Source: Limnochordia bacterium (GTDB taxonomy: Bacteria > Bacillota > Limnochordia > DUMW01). Taken from it: a stretch of 10,381 bases of DNA. Of the stretch, positions 1 through 6,887 are shown piece after piece. Below the pieces are notes generated by a model. The model did no database searches. It saw only the letters and a program-made list of their open reading frames with translations, and had not been told where the DNA came from. Numbering within the stretch: position 1 is the first letter of the stretch; the number at the start of each line of letters is the position of its first letter. The DNA is taken from the NCBI GenBank assembly GCA_023230925.1, contig JALNWK010000074.1:1-10381 (forward strand), read 5' to 3'. A program made the translations under genes and the position numbers.

Positions 1-85
1 TCAATGCGCGCGAATTGCCTGATAACTTTTTCGATAGTTCCCAATACATATGATAATGTGCCTAACGTGCATAAACACTATTTCC

Positions 86-401
86 TTAACCTGGTTTTGC
101 CATCTTAGTTGCGGAAGTGCTGCAAAGCGACCCAGGAGCTTTGGCAGGAATTAGATTTCCAACAAAGTTTTTCCCGAGCTGGTAAACCAGGTGACAATGC
201 CTGGAGTGAAAGCTTCTTCTCCATTCAAAGGAAGCTGTTTACTGGCGGCACTTCCAAACACGTGAAGAAGCCCGCCAAGCGACCTTCGCATACATTGAAG
301 GTTTTTGCAACACGCGCCGCGTACAAAAACGGTTAGGTTATCTTAGCCCATTGGAATGGCTAAACCGTTACACGGAAGAGCTTTTAGTGAGTGTCGCTTA
401 G
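86..401 (+). pseudogene. IS3-family transposase (orfB), 3' remnant, frameshifted
   Basis: This is the C-terminal end of an IS3-family DDE transposase (rve integrase core). Seen directly: the frame starting near 109 reads QSFSRAGKPGDNAWSESFF, which holds the last catalytic glutamate (E of SESFF). Near 237-242 the homology moves to another frame, reading YWRHFQTREEARQA, then YIEGF, then LGYLSPLEWLNRY, and stopping with TAG at 399-401. Restoring one lost base near 237-240 joins the two parts. Further upstream, about 86-117, the bases still resemble the family's LVLHSDRGS segment but carry substitutions, small indels and a stop, so the first catalytic regions are absent or decayed. There is no trace of orfA or of a left terminal repeat, so the element is truncated at or before the window edge. 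It cannot make a working transposase. The family call is firm; the left boundary is approximate. Confidence 0.85.
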
Positions 402-403
402 TA

Positions 404-426
404 AAGTGTCCGGGAAAGTGTTGACA
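404..426 (+). repeat. Probable right terminal inverted repeat of the IS3-family remnant
   Basis: Three bases after the transposase stop the sequence reads aagtgtccgggaaagtg and ends in ttgaca. Its reverse complement begins TGTCAACACTTTCCCGG. IS3-family elements normally start with TG and end with CA, with the right repeat just after the transposase stop, so position and end bases both fit. The matching left repeat is not in the window, so the exact edge is inferred. Confidence 0.5.
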
Positions 427-483
427 ACCCTTGAAGCCAAGCGATTAAGATATTTAGAATACAAGATAGTTTAGATTTGTAGA

Positions 484-510
484 GCGTCGCCCAGCAACTC
501 GGCGACGTTT
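484..510 (+). terminator. GC-rich hairpin, weak terminator candidate
   Basis: A perfect 7-base stem (cgtcgcc at 485-491 with ggcgacg at 501-507) encloses a 9-base loop and is followed by only three T residues on the plus strand. It may end plus-strand transcription coming from the IS3 remnant. The short T run makes intrinsic termination uncertain. Confidence 0.3.
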
Positions 511-563
511 ACATGCATTGCGAGGATCTCATGCGCCCTAGTTCCCGTAGACTACGAGTCCCA

Positions 564-599
564 ATGCTGGAAACCGTTAGCTATTATGGTTTTCAGCAT
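564..599. other. Long hairpin in the gene-free stretch downstream of the accessory operon
   Basis: The arms at 564-575 (atgctggaaacc) and 588-599 (ggttttcagcat) form a 12-base stem with one G-T wobble and a 12-base loop. It lies about 85 bases beyond the stop of the CPBP gene on the minus strand, so it could protect or end the operon transcript. Neither strand has a T run after it, so a classical terminator is not supported. I see no coding sequence in the remainder of 427-683; a weaker imperfect hairpin built around cagactgtctg lies near 646-665. Confidence 0.35.
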
Positions 600-683
600 C
601 CATAGTAATGAAAGTTCAACCGGCATATAGGTCTTCCCTTTCCTTTCCCAAGCAGACTGTCTGGGTCGCGTTTAATTCGTTGG

Positions 684-1634
684 CTAATGCAATTCTGGCG
701 GACTAATCTTTGGCTGGTCTAATTGTGGATCTGCAAGCTTCCTCCACAAAACAAGTGCGCCAATAACAAGACCGACGATACTAATAAGGCCTCCAGGGCT
801 TGGACCTAATAGTGTGTTGACACCTGGAACTGAGACTAATGCTGGCCATTCCCCGATCACATTGATAGATCCATGTAAAATACTAGCGGGAATTACACTC
901 TTGGTCTTGATGGTCACATAAGATAACCAGATACCTAGAACAACGCAAAACAGAGTCATGACTAGGATTCCAGTATAGGGAGCTCCCCAATGATCTAGAC
1001 CATAGTTGAGCCCGAAATAGACAAGCGGAGCGTGCCCTAACCCCCAAAGCACACCACTCAATAGGATCGCTTTCTTCTTGCTCATCAGCTTGAGCAAAAT
1101 AGGCAACAAATAACCACGCCAGCCTATTTCCTCTCCAAAGGCAAAAAGAACCACAGGTACAACGAATGGAGAGACTAATACTCCTACAATCCCAATTCGA
1201 ATAAGAGAATCAGCCGTATGAGGTAGGTCAGAGGGAACACCGAATCTTCCGTATGTTTCAATAAGCAATGTAGCGCTTAAGTCTAGATGATGGGGAAAGA
1301 TCAAGAAGTAAACCACAGCACCAACGAAAGTCAGAGCGCCTGGTAAGAACGCTGCGACTAAGTATGTTCCCCAGCTTCTACGAAAGTTCGGTTTGATCAT
1401 CCATGGTAATGTATCTTTGGTAATCAATCTGGTGAGTACACTAGCTAGAAGTGGGAAGAAACTAAACAGTGATAGCATGGACAATGCTTCCTTACTGGAT
1501 GGATCAGGTGAACCAATTGAAAGAACCGAGGCAATCAATACAGAACCATAAACCAATGCTACGTAGAGGATTGCTCTCCTTTCTAGCAGTCTCTTACCCT
1601 TTTCTGTGTTCATATTCCGATTAAGATCTTCCAA
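684..1634 (-). CDS. CPBP-family intramembrane metalloprotease (CAAX protease / bacteriocin-protection type)
   Basis: This 316-residue, strongly hydrophobic membrane protein has about seven or eight predicted helices and the three signature motifs of the CPBP (Abi, PF02517-type) family: EEIGWRGYLLP at 168-178 (catalytic Glu pair and Arg), LGHAP around 199-203 (His201), and HGSIN at 254-258 (His254, Asn258). Members are glutamic-type membrane proteases. Known relatives process prenylated proteins, act in bacteriocin immunity, or release anti-sigma factors. The substrate here is unknown. The start is TTG at 1634: GGGGAGGAA lies 8 bases upstream, whereas the in-frame ATG at residue 8 has no comparable ribosome site. 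It is the last gene of the four-gene minus-strand cluster, 21 bases after the DUF116 gene, so it is probably co-transcribed. It appears intact, with all motif residues present. Confidence 0.9.
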   Translation of the reverse strand: MEDLNRNMNTEKGKRLLERRAILYVALVYGSVLIASVLSIGSPDPSSKEALSMLSLFSFFPLLASVLTRLITKDTLPWMIKPNFRRSWGTYLVAAFLPGALTFVGAVVYFLIFPHHLDLSATLLIETYGRFGVPSDLPHTADSLIRIGIVGVLVSPFVVPVVLFAFGEEIGWRGYLLPILLKLMSKKKAILLSGVLWGLGHAPLVYFGLNYGLDHWGAPYTGILVMTLFCVVLGIWLSYVTIKTKSVIPASILHGSINVIGEWPALVSVPGVNTLLGPSPGGLISIVGLVIGALVLWRKLADPQLDQPKISPPELH

Positions 1635-1655
1635 GACTATTTCCTCCCCATACTC

Positions 1656-2651
1656 CTAACTAACCTTCTTAAGCAAGCGGTCCAAGTTGACCGTCGTGGT
1701 TATCCCTTGGTCATGCCAATGATTTATACATCCGCAAAAGTCAAGTGGAACACATTGAGCCGGTATTTTGTGTGAATCCAACAAGAAGCCGCCTTCCAGT
1801 AAAGAGAGTGCACAGGCCACTCCAAGGATCCCTAAATCGCCTTTCTGACGAAGCGCATTTAGACTCTCCACATGCGATACTAAAGAGGATTGATGGATGA
1901 CAAATGAAACCTGAAAGCCAAGTTGTTTACCTGCCTTAGAAATGTAGCTTACTTGGCAACCATCTGTACAATGAGCGCATCTTAACCCAATTGTCCATTC
2001 AGAGGCTTGGCAGTGTAGGGGATTCAATCGCAGACATCCCGGTAAAACTATGATGCGTTGCTTCGTGCTTGAAAACCGGTCACGCCAGATTCTGTTCAGA
2101 ATCTCAGCTCCCACCATATTGATATGGTATTCGAGTATCGGACTAGAGCGAAACAAGGCGTTGTACTGGTTGGAATCCCTAGGCTGATGGGTAGCCAAAA
2201 AGTGATTGCCCTGCTGAGTATACGGGCCTAGTACTTCCAAGGCCCTTTGTGCAAACCACAGCGTGATTTCACAAATCAGATTCCAAAAAGACTCTTGAAG
2301 CGGTCTGGGCTGAACAGCAAGAAACCTATACCATTCGCGCAAACGTCCACTCTGATAGGTATAGTCACTAGAGTGCTCTAAACAGTCCAAAACATATTCC
2401 AGATGAACTATGGTAGGGTGCTCACCCGCTTCAAGATTCCTATTTGCGTACACACCCATCAGGAGCAATTCTAGGCAAGTCTGTTCAACTGGAGTATGTT
2501 TCATACTTATCCCATCAAGACGCCTATCAATAATGGGTTTGACGTAATTCTGCATCTTTGTCAGCACTTCTTTAGCCAACCCTTCAGCGCTTTGATAGTA
2601 CGTTTCTAAGGCATTATCAGAAGGAGTGAGTGTATAGGTAATTGGCTTCAT
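1656..2651 (-). CDS. DUF116 domain protein, cysteine-rich, probable metal or Fe-S binding
   Basis: This 331-residue protein has a helical N-terminal half (about 1-190) of no recognised family and a C-terminal DUF116 domain (about 200-330). The domain is recognised from VLPGCLR (202-208), CAHCTDGC (225-232), LGILGVAC (273-280) and IPAQCVPLDFCGCINHW (296-312). Nine cysteines lie in the domain: 206, 214, 225, 228, 232, 280, 300, 306 and 308. Their CX2CX3C and CX5CXC spacing suggests one or more Fe-S clusters or zinc sites; this is inference. No signal peptide or membrane segment is evident, so it is probably cytoplasmic. The family has no firmly established biochemical function. The ATG start has AAAGGA 10 bases upstream. 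It follows the TetR gene by 27 bases and precedes the CPBP gene by 21, which points to a shared transcript. Confidence 0.85.
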   Translation of the reverse strand: MKPITYTLTPSDNALETYYQSAEGLAKEVLTKMQNYVKPIIDRRLDGISMKHTPVEQTCLELLLMGVYANRNLEAGEHPTIVHLEYVLDCLEHSSDYTYQSGRLREWYRFLAVQPRPLQESFWNLICEITLWFAQRALEVLGPYTQQGNHFLATHQPRDSNQYNALFRSSPILEYHINMVGAEILNRIWRDRFSSTKQRIIVLPGCLRLNPLHCQASEWTIGLRCAHCTDGCQVSYISKAGKQLGFQVSFVIHQSSLVSHVESLNALRQKGDLGILGVACALSLLEGGFLLDSHKIPAQCVPLDFCGCINHWHDQGITTTVNLDRLLKKVS

Positions 2652-2678
2652 AGCCTGTTTATCCTTTCTCTCTTCAAA

Positions 2679-3314
2679 TTATCCGGGCTGTGCGGGGTTT
2701 TTGTCTTTTCTATATAGCTCATTGTATTGGGTAACATGCGTTTTCAGTTTTTCTATCGCCAAAGCCTCATCCTGAGGACTATTGTCGTATTTACACAGCA
2801 GCAGGAATATCGGGGAATAGAAATGTAAGGCCATTGTGTAAGCATCTCCCTCAATGAATCTGCCAGCATCAATAAACTTTTGCAGAACCCTGGCCTGGTT
2901 GTTCAACACATTGTCAATAAAGAGCTCCTTAAAGATTGCTCCTAGCTCTGCGTTTCCGTACTGCTCAATAGTAAGTAACCGCCGTAACTTGGAGATATAT
3001 TCATCTTTTAAATAAAAAAGGAACATGCTAGTACACAGCTTAAGAAAGTCCTCATCGGAGATATTGTCATATAAACTGGAGACATCAGGGTCCGCTATCT
3101 GGGGTACTTTTGAGGCTTCTAGTGTTTTCTCGTATCGTTTTGAGGTCTCCTCAACTATGGTATCCAAAATATCCTTCTTGCTATGGAAATGATTATAAAC
3201 CGAGCTTTCTTTGATACCCACAGCGGAGGCGATCTGCCTGATTGTTACCGCTTCATAGCCGTAAATGGAAAACAACGATAGTGCCTCATAAGTTATCTTC
3301 TCTTTCGTAGTCAT
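2679..3314 (-). CDS. TetR/AcrR-family transcriptional regulator
   Basis: This 211-residue protein has a typical TetR N-terminal DNA-binding domain. Helix-turn-helix residues cover about 25-44 (TIRQIASAVGIKESSVYNHF), followed by SKKDIL, the usual start of helix 4. The C-terminal ligand and dimer domain (about 55-205) is divergent, as is normal, so the inducer cannot be inferred. Length is standard for the family. The ATG start has AAGGGATGGG just upstream. It is the second gene of the minus-strand cluster, 25 bases after the GNAT gene and 27 before DUF116. Two 18-base palindromes on the promoter at 4447-4495 are good candidates for its operators, which would make the operon autoregulated. The link between protein and site is inferred from position and symmetry. 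Confidence 0.92.
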   Translation of the reverse strand: MTTKEKITYEALSLFSIYGYEAVTIRQIASAVGIKESSVYNHFHSKKDILDTIVEETSKRYEKTLEASKVPQIADPDVSSLYDNISDEDFLKLCTSMFLFYLKDEYISKLRRLLTIEQYGNAELGAIFKELFIDNVLNNQARVLQKFIDAGRFIEGDAYTMALHFYSPIFLLLCKYDNSPQDEALAIEKLKTHVTQYNELYRKDKNPAQPG

Positions 3315-3339
3315 GGTCCCATCCCTTCATGAAACTAAG

Positions 3340-3897
3340 CTAAATCAAGTCTCTATTCTCGTTATAAAACAAAGGGCAGTACTGAACAATACCCGAGACC
3401 CCTAGCAGCCCATCCTTCACCAATTCTAAGGCCAGAAGACATGGATCAGCAAAGTCCTCTGTAGTCCCGATCCGCCGTTTGGCCGCTGGCTCGAAGCCAA
3501 ACTTACAATAGTAATCTGGGTCTCCCATCACAATCATCGACCTAAACCCAAGCCTTTTGGCCCGTTCTATGGCCGACCGCACAAGTTGTCTGCCAACTCC
3601 TTGCCTCTGATAGTCCCTATGAACTGCCAAAGGCGCTAGAGCAAGAGTATTGAACACCGTCTTGGGACCATTAATAGTCATTGTTGAAAACAAAATATGT
3701 CCAACAATAATCCCATCCACTTCGGATACCAAGGATAGTTGCCGTATATAAAACTGACTTGCTCGGATTTTTTCCACCAGATTCCACTCATTGAACACCG
3801 GATCCTTTCCTTCACGAGAAAAAGCACTTCTTAGAACCTCTCTGACTTTACCATAATCCTCTGGTTCTTCTTGTCGAATTAAGTAGTTCATGGTCAT
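3340..3897 (-). CDS. GNAT-family N-acetyltransferase, YhbS-like (COG3153)
   Basis: This 185-residue protein has the GNAT fold. The acetyl-CoA pyrophosphate-binding motif A is LAPLAVHRDYQRQGVGRQLV (87-106), with Gln97-Arg-Gln-Gly-Val-Gly102. The following GDPDYYCKFGFEPA (125-138) is typical of the YhbS group. It would transfer an acetyl group from acetyl-CoA to an amine; the substrate is unknown. A TTG three bases further out (3900) extends the frame, but AGGAG is 6 bases from the ATG at 3897 and only 3 from the TTG, so 3897 is the better start. It is the first recognisable gene of the minus-strand operon, 25 bases before the TetR gene. Its promoter appears to be about 560 bases upstream, beyond a stretch with no clear gene. 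Confidence 0.9.
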   Translation of the reverse strand: MTMNYLIRQEEPEDYGKVREVLRSAFSREGKDPVFNEWNLVEKIRASQFYIRQLSLVSEVDGIIVGHILFSTMTINGPKTVFNTLALAPLAVHRDYQRQGVGRQLVRSAIERAKRLGFRSMIVMGDPDYYCKFGFEPAAKRRIGTTEDFADPCLLALELVKDGLLGVSGIVQYCPLFYNENRDLI

Positions 3898-4446
3898 CAA
3901 AGTCTCCTAATTACATTATTTGCACAGATTCCTTGATACTAACCTATCCGGAAACATTCTACACAGAGCATATTCAAGTACCGCCATACTTCTTTGGAAT
4001 GAAATTGCCACTGGATTACTCTCTCGGTTCAGCCCCATTGCGAAGAACACTTCTAAAAACTATTGGAGAAACAGCTGCCATCTTCCTTCCGTTGCCAAGA
4101 ACCCCTATTGGAATGAAACCATTGGTGCTTATGTACGCGTACAGCGGTGTCGTTATTCTTCTACGGATCTGACTCTTCTGACAGGAAGATCCTCCAAGCC
4201 GTTGGCATCTGGCCAATTGCAGGATCAGCATAGCCACCAATTCCCGCGATCGACACAATCAGACTCCTCTTATCTTCGTCAGCCATGACACGTTTCCAAT
4301 GTCCGCATATCTATTTTGCTCAAATAGCATGAGAATAAGAACTCTTAGACAGTTAGTTTCGCTAGATCATTTGCTTCCTCTTTACAGTCTCAGAATGCTC
4401 CAGTAGCTTCCACGAGAGCTGAGGACCATTTTACCCCTTTGAGCAT
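3898..4446 (-). other. Long leader / gene-free stretch between the operator-promoter and the GNAT gene
   Basis: About 550 bases separate the predicted transcription start (near 4460) from the GNAT start, with no intact recognisable gene. On the minus strand there is a 15-codon frame at 4382-4429 with AAAGGGG four bases before its ATG. There is also a 41-codon frame at 4161-4286 (starting MADEDKRSL, containing IAGIGGYADPAIGQ) with no strong ribosome site. Between about 4280 and 4410 one frame reads protein-like text (KEEANDLAKLTV, then EFLFSCYL) interrupted by stops. This could be a decayed first cistron, short leader peptides, or a long untranslated leader. I recognise no family, and the plus-strand frames over 3920-4288 lack ribosome sites and homology. 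Confidence 0.35.
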
Positions 4447-4464
4447 GACTAACGATTGTTAGTC
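4447..4464. promoter_or_regulatory. Operator palindrome 1, over the predicted transcription start
   Basis: The arms GACTAAC (4447-4453) and GTTAGTC (4458-4464) are perfect inverted repeats around a 4-base centre (gatt). The site covers the expected minus-strand start of transcription, near 4460. It shares the ACTAAC-N4-GTTAGT core with the second palindrome 25 bases away, centre to centre. The symmetry suits a dimeric repressor, most likely the TetR protein of the operon. Confidence 0.75.
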
Positions 4465-4466
4465 TA

Positions 4467-4495
4467 ATTGTAACTAACAACCGTTAGTTTTTCAA
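4467..4495 (-). promoter_or_regulatory. Sigma-A-type promoter driving the GNAT-TetR-DUF116-CPBP operon
   Basis: On the minus strand, -35 TTGAAA (4495-4490) and -10 TACAAT (4472-4467) are separated by exactly 17 bases, each one mismatch from consensus. It points leftward to the GNAT gene, and no other gene starts between them that I can identify. One palindrome lies between the two boxes and a second lies over the start site, so a bound repressor would block polymerase. Confidence 0.75.
4472..4489. promoter_or_regulatory. Operator palindrome 2, in the -35/-10 spacer
   Basis: The arms AACTAAC (4472-4478) and GTTAGTT (4483-4489) are perfect inverted repeats around aacc. The site fills the 17-base spacer and touches the -10 box. 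It has the same core and arm length as the palindrome at 4447-4464, which supports a true repeated binding site over chance symmetry. Confidence 0.75.
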
Positions 4496-4499
4496 GACC

Positions 4500-4713
4500 C
4501 GTAACCTAGTTTACGAGAAATGGCAAGAGAGTCCATCCGTTTTGACCGTGGGATGAATTGTCTTTATCTCCCGTGTTAACCCACGCAAGCATCTTACCGA
4601 ACAAGGATAGCGTGCTTTTGCCTTCTAGGACTTCTTGTGCCAAACCTCGATAGTAACATCCCATCTTCTACAGCCAAAGGAGAGGAAACAGACCATAAAC
4701 CCTTGCTACAAAA
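4500..4713. other. Gene-free stretch between the operon promoter and the IS1634-family element
   Basis: I see no coding sequence with a ribosome site here. Small inverted repeats occur, such as cgtg-ttaacc-cacg near 4572-4585 and an imperfect aagca/tgctt pair around 4588-4617, but none is a convincing terminator or operator. The segment probably held upstream control sequence or another gene before the insertion sequence arrived. Confidence 0.3.
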
Positions 4714-6566
4714 CGGATAGCGGACCTTCTATTTCATCCCAAATATGTAGAGGAACAGCTCATTTTTTGGCCTCAGCCAAGATCTCCTTTATGGTCCCCA
4801 GAGGGAGTCTTTTATTGGTAAAATCAATCTCCAGTGCCTTTCCAATAGCGTCAGAAATCTCACTTCTGTAATCGAACAGGTATATATTCCCATGCTCATG
4901 AGAACAGGAAATCCTATTAAGATATTCAATAATCTGTTCGGCGGAGTAAAGCCTACCGGTTTTTCTCTGCAAAATCCGTATGATAGTAAGGGCTATGAAC
5001 CAAGTTAGGAAGTGGGCATTAATGTGATCCTGAAGTGATACATACACCGGTCGAGTCTCCAGGACCCCCTTAGTAAGGCGGAATGTCTCTTCAACCTCCC
5101 ACAGACCGTGATAAGCCTCAATCACCTCGGCATCAGGCATATCTAGTTCGCTGGTGACAATAGCGTAGTAACCGTCATACTTCTCTTCCTCAGCAACCCT
5201 TGCGGCATCAAAGACGGGTTGCTCTTTAACCGTGATTACCTCACCAGTTTTGTTGTCAAACTTCAGATTCTTGACGTACTTAGCCGCACCGTAAGATGTA
5301 GCCTTAGTGTACTTCTGGGGATTAGCGGCCAAATCATGAGCCTTCTTCACAACTTCTTCCCGCTCGACTCGAGCCTTTGTGGCATGTGCTCTGCTCCAAA
5401 AGACTACTTGCTTTTCACACACCGCTTCTTTGCCCTTTTCTCCGCTTGGCATTGTTACAATTATCTCTCGGACGATCACCCTGCTTTTGACTTTGAGGTC
5501 TACATCTTTACCAGCAGGTTGGCCATTGTTATCTAAATAGTCCTGCTCAGAAAGTACATAGTCCTCAAAAGCCTTAGTACCACCCCTAACCGAAAAACCG
5601 AAGACATAACCGTTAAAATTCGTTTCTTTTCCCTTATCCTGCAGGTAGAAAATATTATCGCCCGTATTAGTCCCCATATTGGCAACAACGATAATGCTAC
5701 CTGTACCCTGATTTCCCCCGACTGCACCGATGACTGGCCGGAAGATCTGCTCTTCCACCGTATCGCCTGGAAACAGCTCATAGCAAAGCGGTATTCCACC
5801 AGCATCCATCGCCAGCCCCATTTGCATAGTTAGAACTTGGCGTTTTCCCCTTGACAATCCAGACTTACAAGACTCATCCGCCTCATCAGTCTTGAAATAG
5901 AGACCGGTGACATTGTAATAGATGATCTTAGTATCGTGTCCGTACTTGGCAGCAACCTGGGAGTTCGAATAGCACTGGAATTCCTTAGCAATCTTAGAAA
6001 AGTGAGGGAGGGAACGGTAAACATCAGCCAGAGAGAAATTGAAACGTTCGAAGTAACGGTCCCTTTCCTCGAAGGCTTGTTTCTCAGAGTCCGGAGAAAG
6101 CAGTCTGAATACCACAAGCATAATCATGATGGCGTCGTATTGTATTCGAAGCCGCAGTGCCGAGACTTATTCCTGAAAAACACATCTAGACCAAGTTCGT
6201 GATAGATCTTGACTATGGCGGCATAGCCAAAGTTTTTCCTACTATCGCTATCGAAAGCAAGCTTTTCATCCATATTAATTGATAATGTCACTTTCTTTTC
6301 AGCGTCTTCCTCTTCAGTCATCCTGCGGGCGACTTCTTTGAAATAGGCGACCGGGTCATCGTACTCCTTTTCCAGTTCATCTAAGTAACCAGAGGGATTT
6401 GATCGTCTTCGCCCTGGGTTTACCAGCCTTATCGCGGTAGGCTTTTTCAATAGAAAGGTAAACCCTGCCGTCTTTCCTGCGGGATTGCTTAAGATTCAAA
6501 ATGGCACCTCCATTGATGTGGCTGGATAGTTGTGCGTATTCTGGGTCAATTCCGACAGGCTATCCG
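4714..6566 (-). mobile_element. Degenerate IS1634-family insertion sequence
   Basis: The transposase pseudogene is flanked by candidate inverted ends. On the left, cggatagc at 4714-4721 is followed inward by tcatccca; on the right, gctatccg at 6559-6566 reads inward as cggatagcctgtcggaattgaccca. Eight outer bases are identical and the inner bases are only partly alike. The implied length of about 1.85 kb is normal for the family. No convincing target-site duplication is visible outside these points, so either the edges are slightly wrong or they have decayed. The element is probably immobile on its own because of the transposase defects. Confidence 0.5.
4760..6499 (-). pseudogene. IS1634-family transposase, two frameshifts and both catalytic Asp changed to Asn
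   Basis: Three consecutive frames together spell one transposase of about 600 residues. Part 1 starts at TTG 6499 with GGAGGT 6 bases upstream (RRKDGRVYLSIEKAYRD). It loses frame near 6390, where one extra base splits KSL from GYLDELEKEY. Part 2 runs to TGA at 6124-6126, where one missing base makes an ATGA overlap with part 3. Part 3 (455 residues from 6127 to TGA at 4760) holds the catalytic core. The family's first Asp in YYDVT reads YYNVTGLYF (N72 of part 3, codon 5912-5914). The second Asp in VVADKG reads VVANMGTNTG (N150, codon 5678-5680). The Glu in LWEVEETFRLTK (E346) is kept. The C-terminal ATSYGAAKYVKN and SCSHEHGNIYLFDY blocks are well preserved. A DDE enzyme reduced to N-N-E should not cut DNA. 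Confidence 0.9.
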
Positions 6567-6834
6567 GTTCCATTCAGACACCTTGTTAGACGCAAAAAGT
6601 ATATCAGATTTGTGGATTCATGTCAGTAGCAGTTGCCTGCAGAATTTGGTGGGGTTTTGTTTGGATTCACCCCCAAGCTCAAAACAATACGAGTTGTGGA
6701 TAACTCGAGCAAGAACCGCTCTGCAATCGTGCTATCCTCAAAGAGATTGTACTACTAGGCAACAGACAGCTGGGCACCGATAATGGTGCCCTTTGCATAA
6801 GTTCTATCATCGATGACCCCAAGTAGATCACTGT
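6567..6834 (+). other. Gene-free stretch with hairpins upstream of the glycohydrolase pseudogene
   Basis: I see no gene here. Two structures stand out. One is cgagtt-gtggat-aactcg at 6690-6707, whose loop region contains tgtggataa, an exact match to a DnaA box (TTATCCACA on the minus strand). The other is a perfect 7-base stem, gggcacc (6772-6778) with ggtgccc (6785-6791), around a 6-base loop and followed by ttt. The second could be a weak terminator or attenuator on the plus strand. Either may be chance. Confidence 0.35.
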
Positions 6835-6864
6835 TTGACACAGGATCGTATTCAGAAAGATTAA
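6835..6864 (+). promoter_or_regulatory. Possible promoter of the ADP-ribosylglycohydrolase gene
   Basis: A perfect -35 TTGACA (6835-6840) is followed 18 bases later by a poor -10, gattaa (6859-6864). A gagagg ribosome site and the ATG at 6888 lie just downstream. The -35 box and position are good; the -10 is weak, so this is tentative. Confidence 0.4.
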
Positions 6865-6887
6865 AAACAGCGCGGAGAGAGGCACTA

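Noticed and set aside
1..53. A short open frame at the left edge ending in TGA at 51-53.
   Set aside because: Only about 16 codons lie in the window, with no recognisable motif, so it cannot be told from chance or from further decayed transposase.
108..122. The 15 bases gttgcggaagtgctg recur inverted at 10260-10274, and ttaacctggttttg (86-99) recurs at 10044-10057 inside guaB.
   Set aside because: The matches do not extend, one copy of the second lies in conserved guaB coding sequence, and matches of 14-15 bases are not surprising over all pairs in 10 kb. I do not treat them as attachment sites or element ends.
4128..4143. The palindrome gtacgcgtac as a regulatory site.
   Set aside because: It is a short isolated 10-base palindrome without a promoter or a second copy.
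3920..4288. Overlapping plus-strand frames of 122 and 79 codons and a minus-strand frame of 80 codons in the leader.
   Set aside because: They lack ribosome binding sites and recognisable family features, and they overlap one another in different frames. They may reflect a decayed gene but are not supported as genes.
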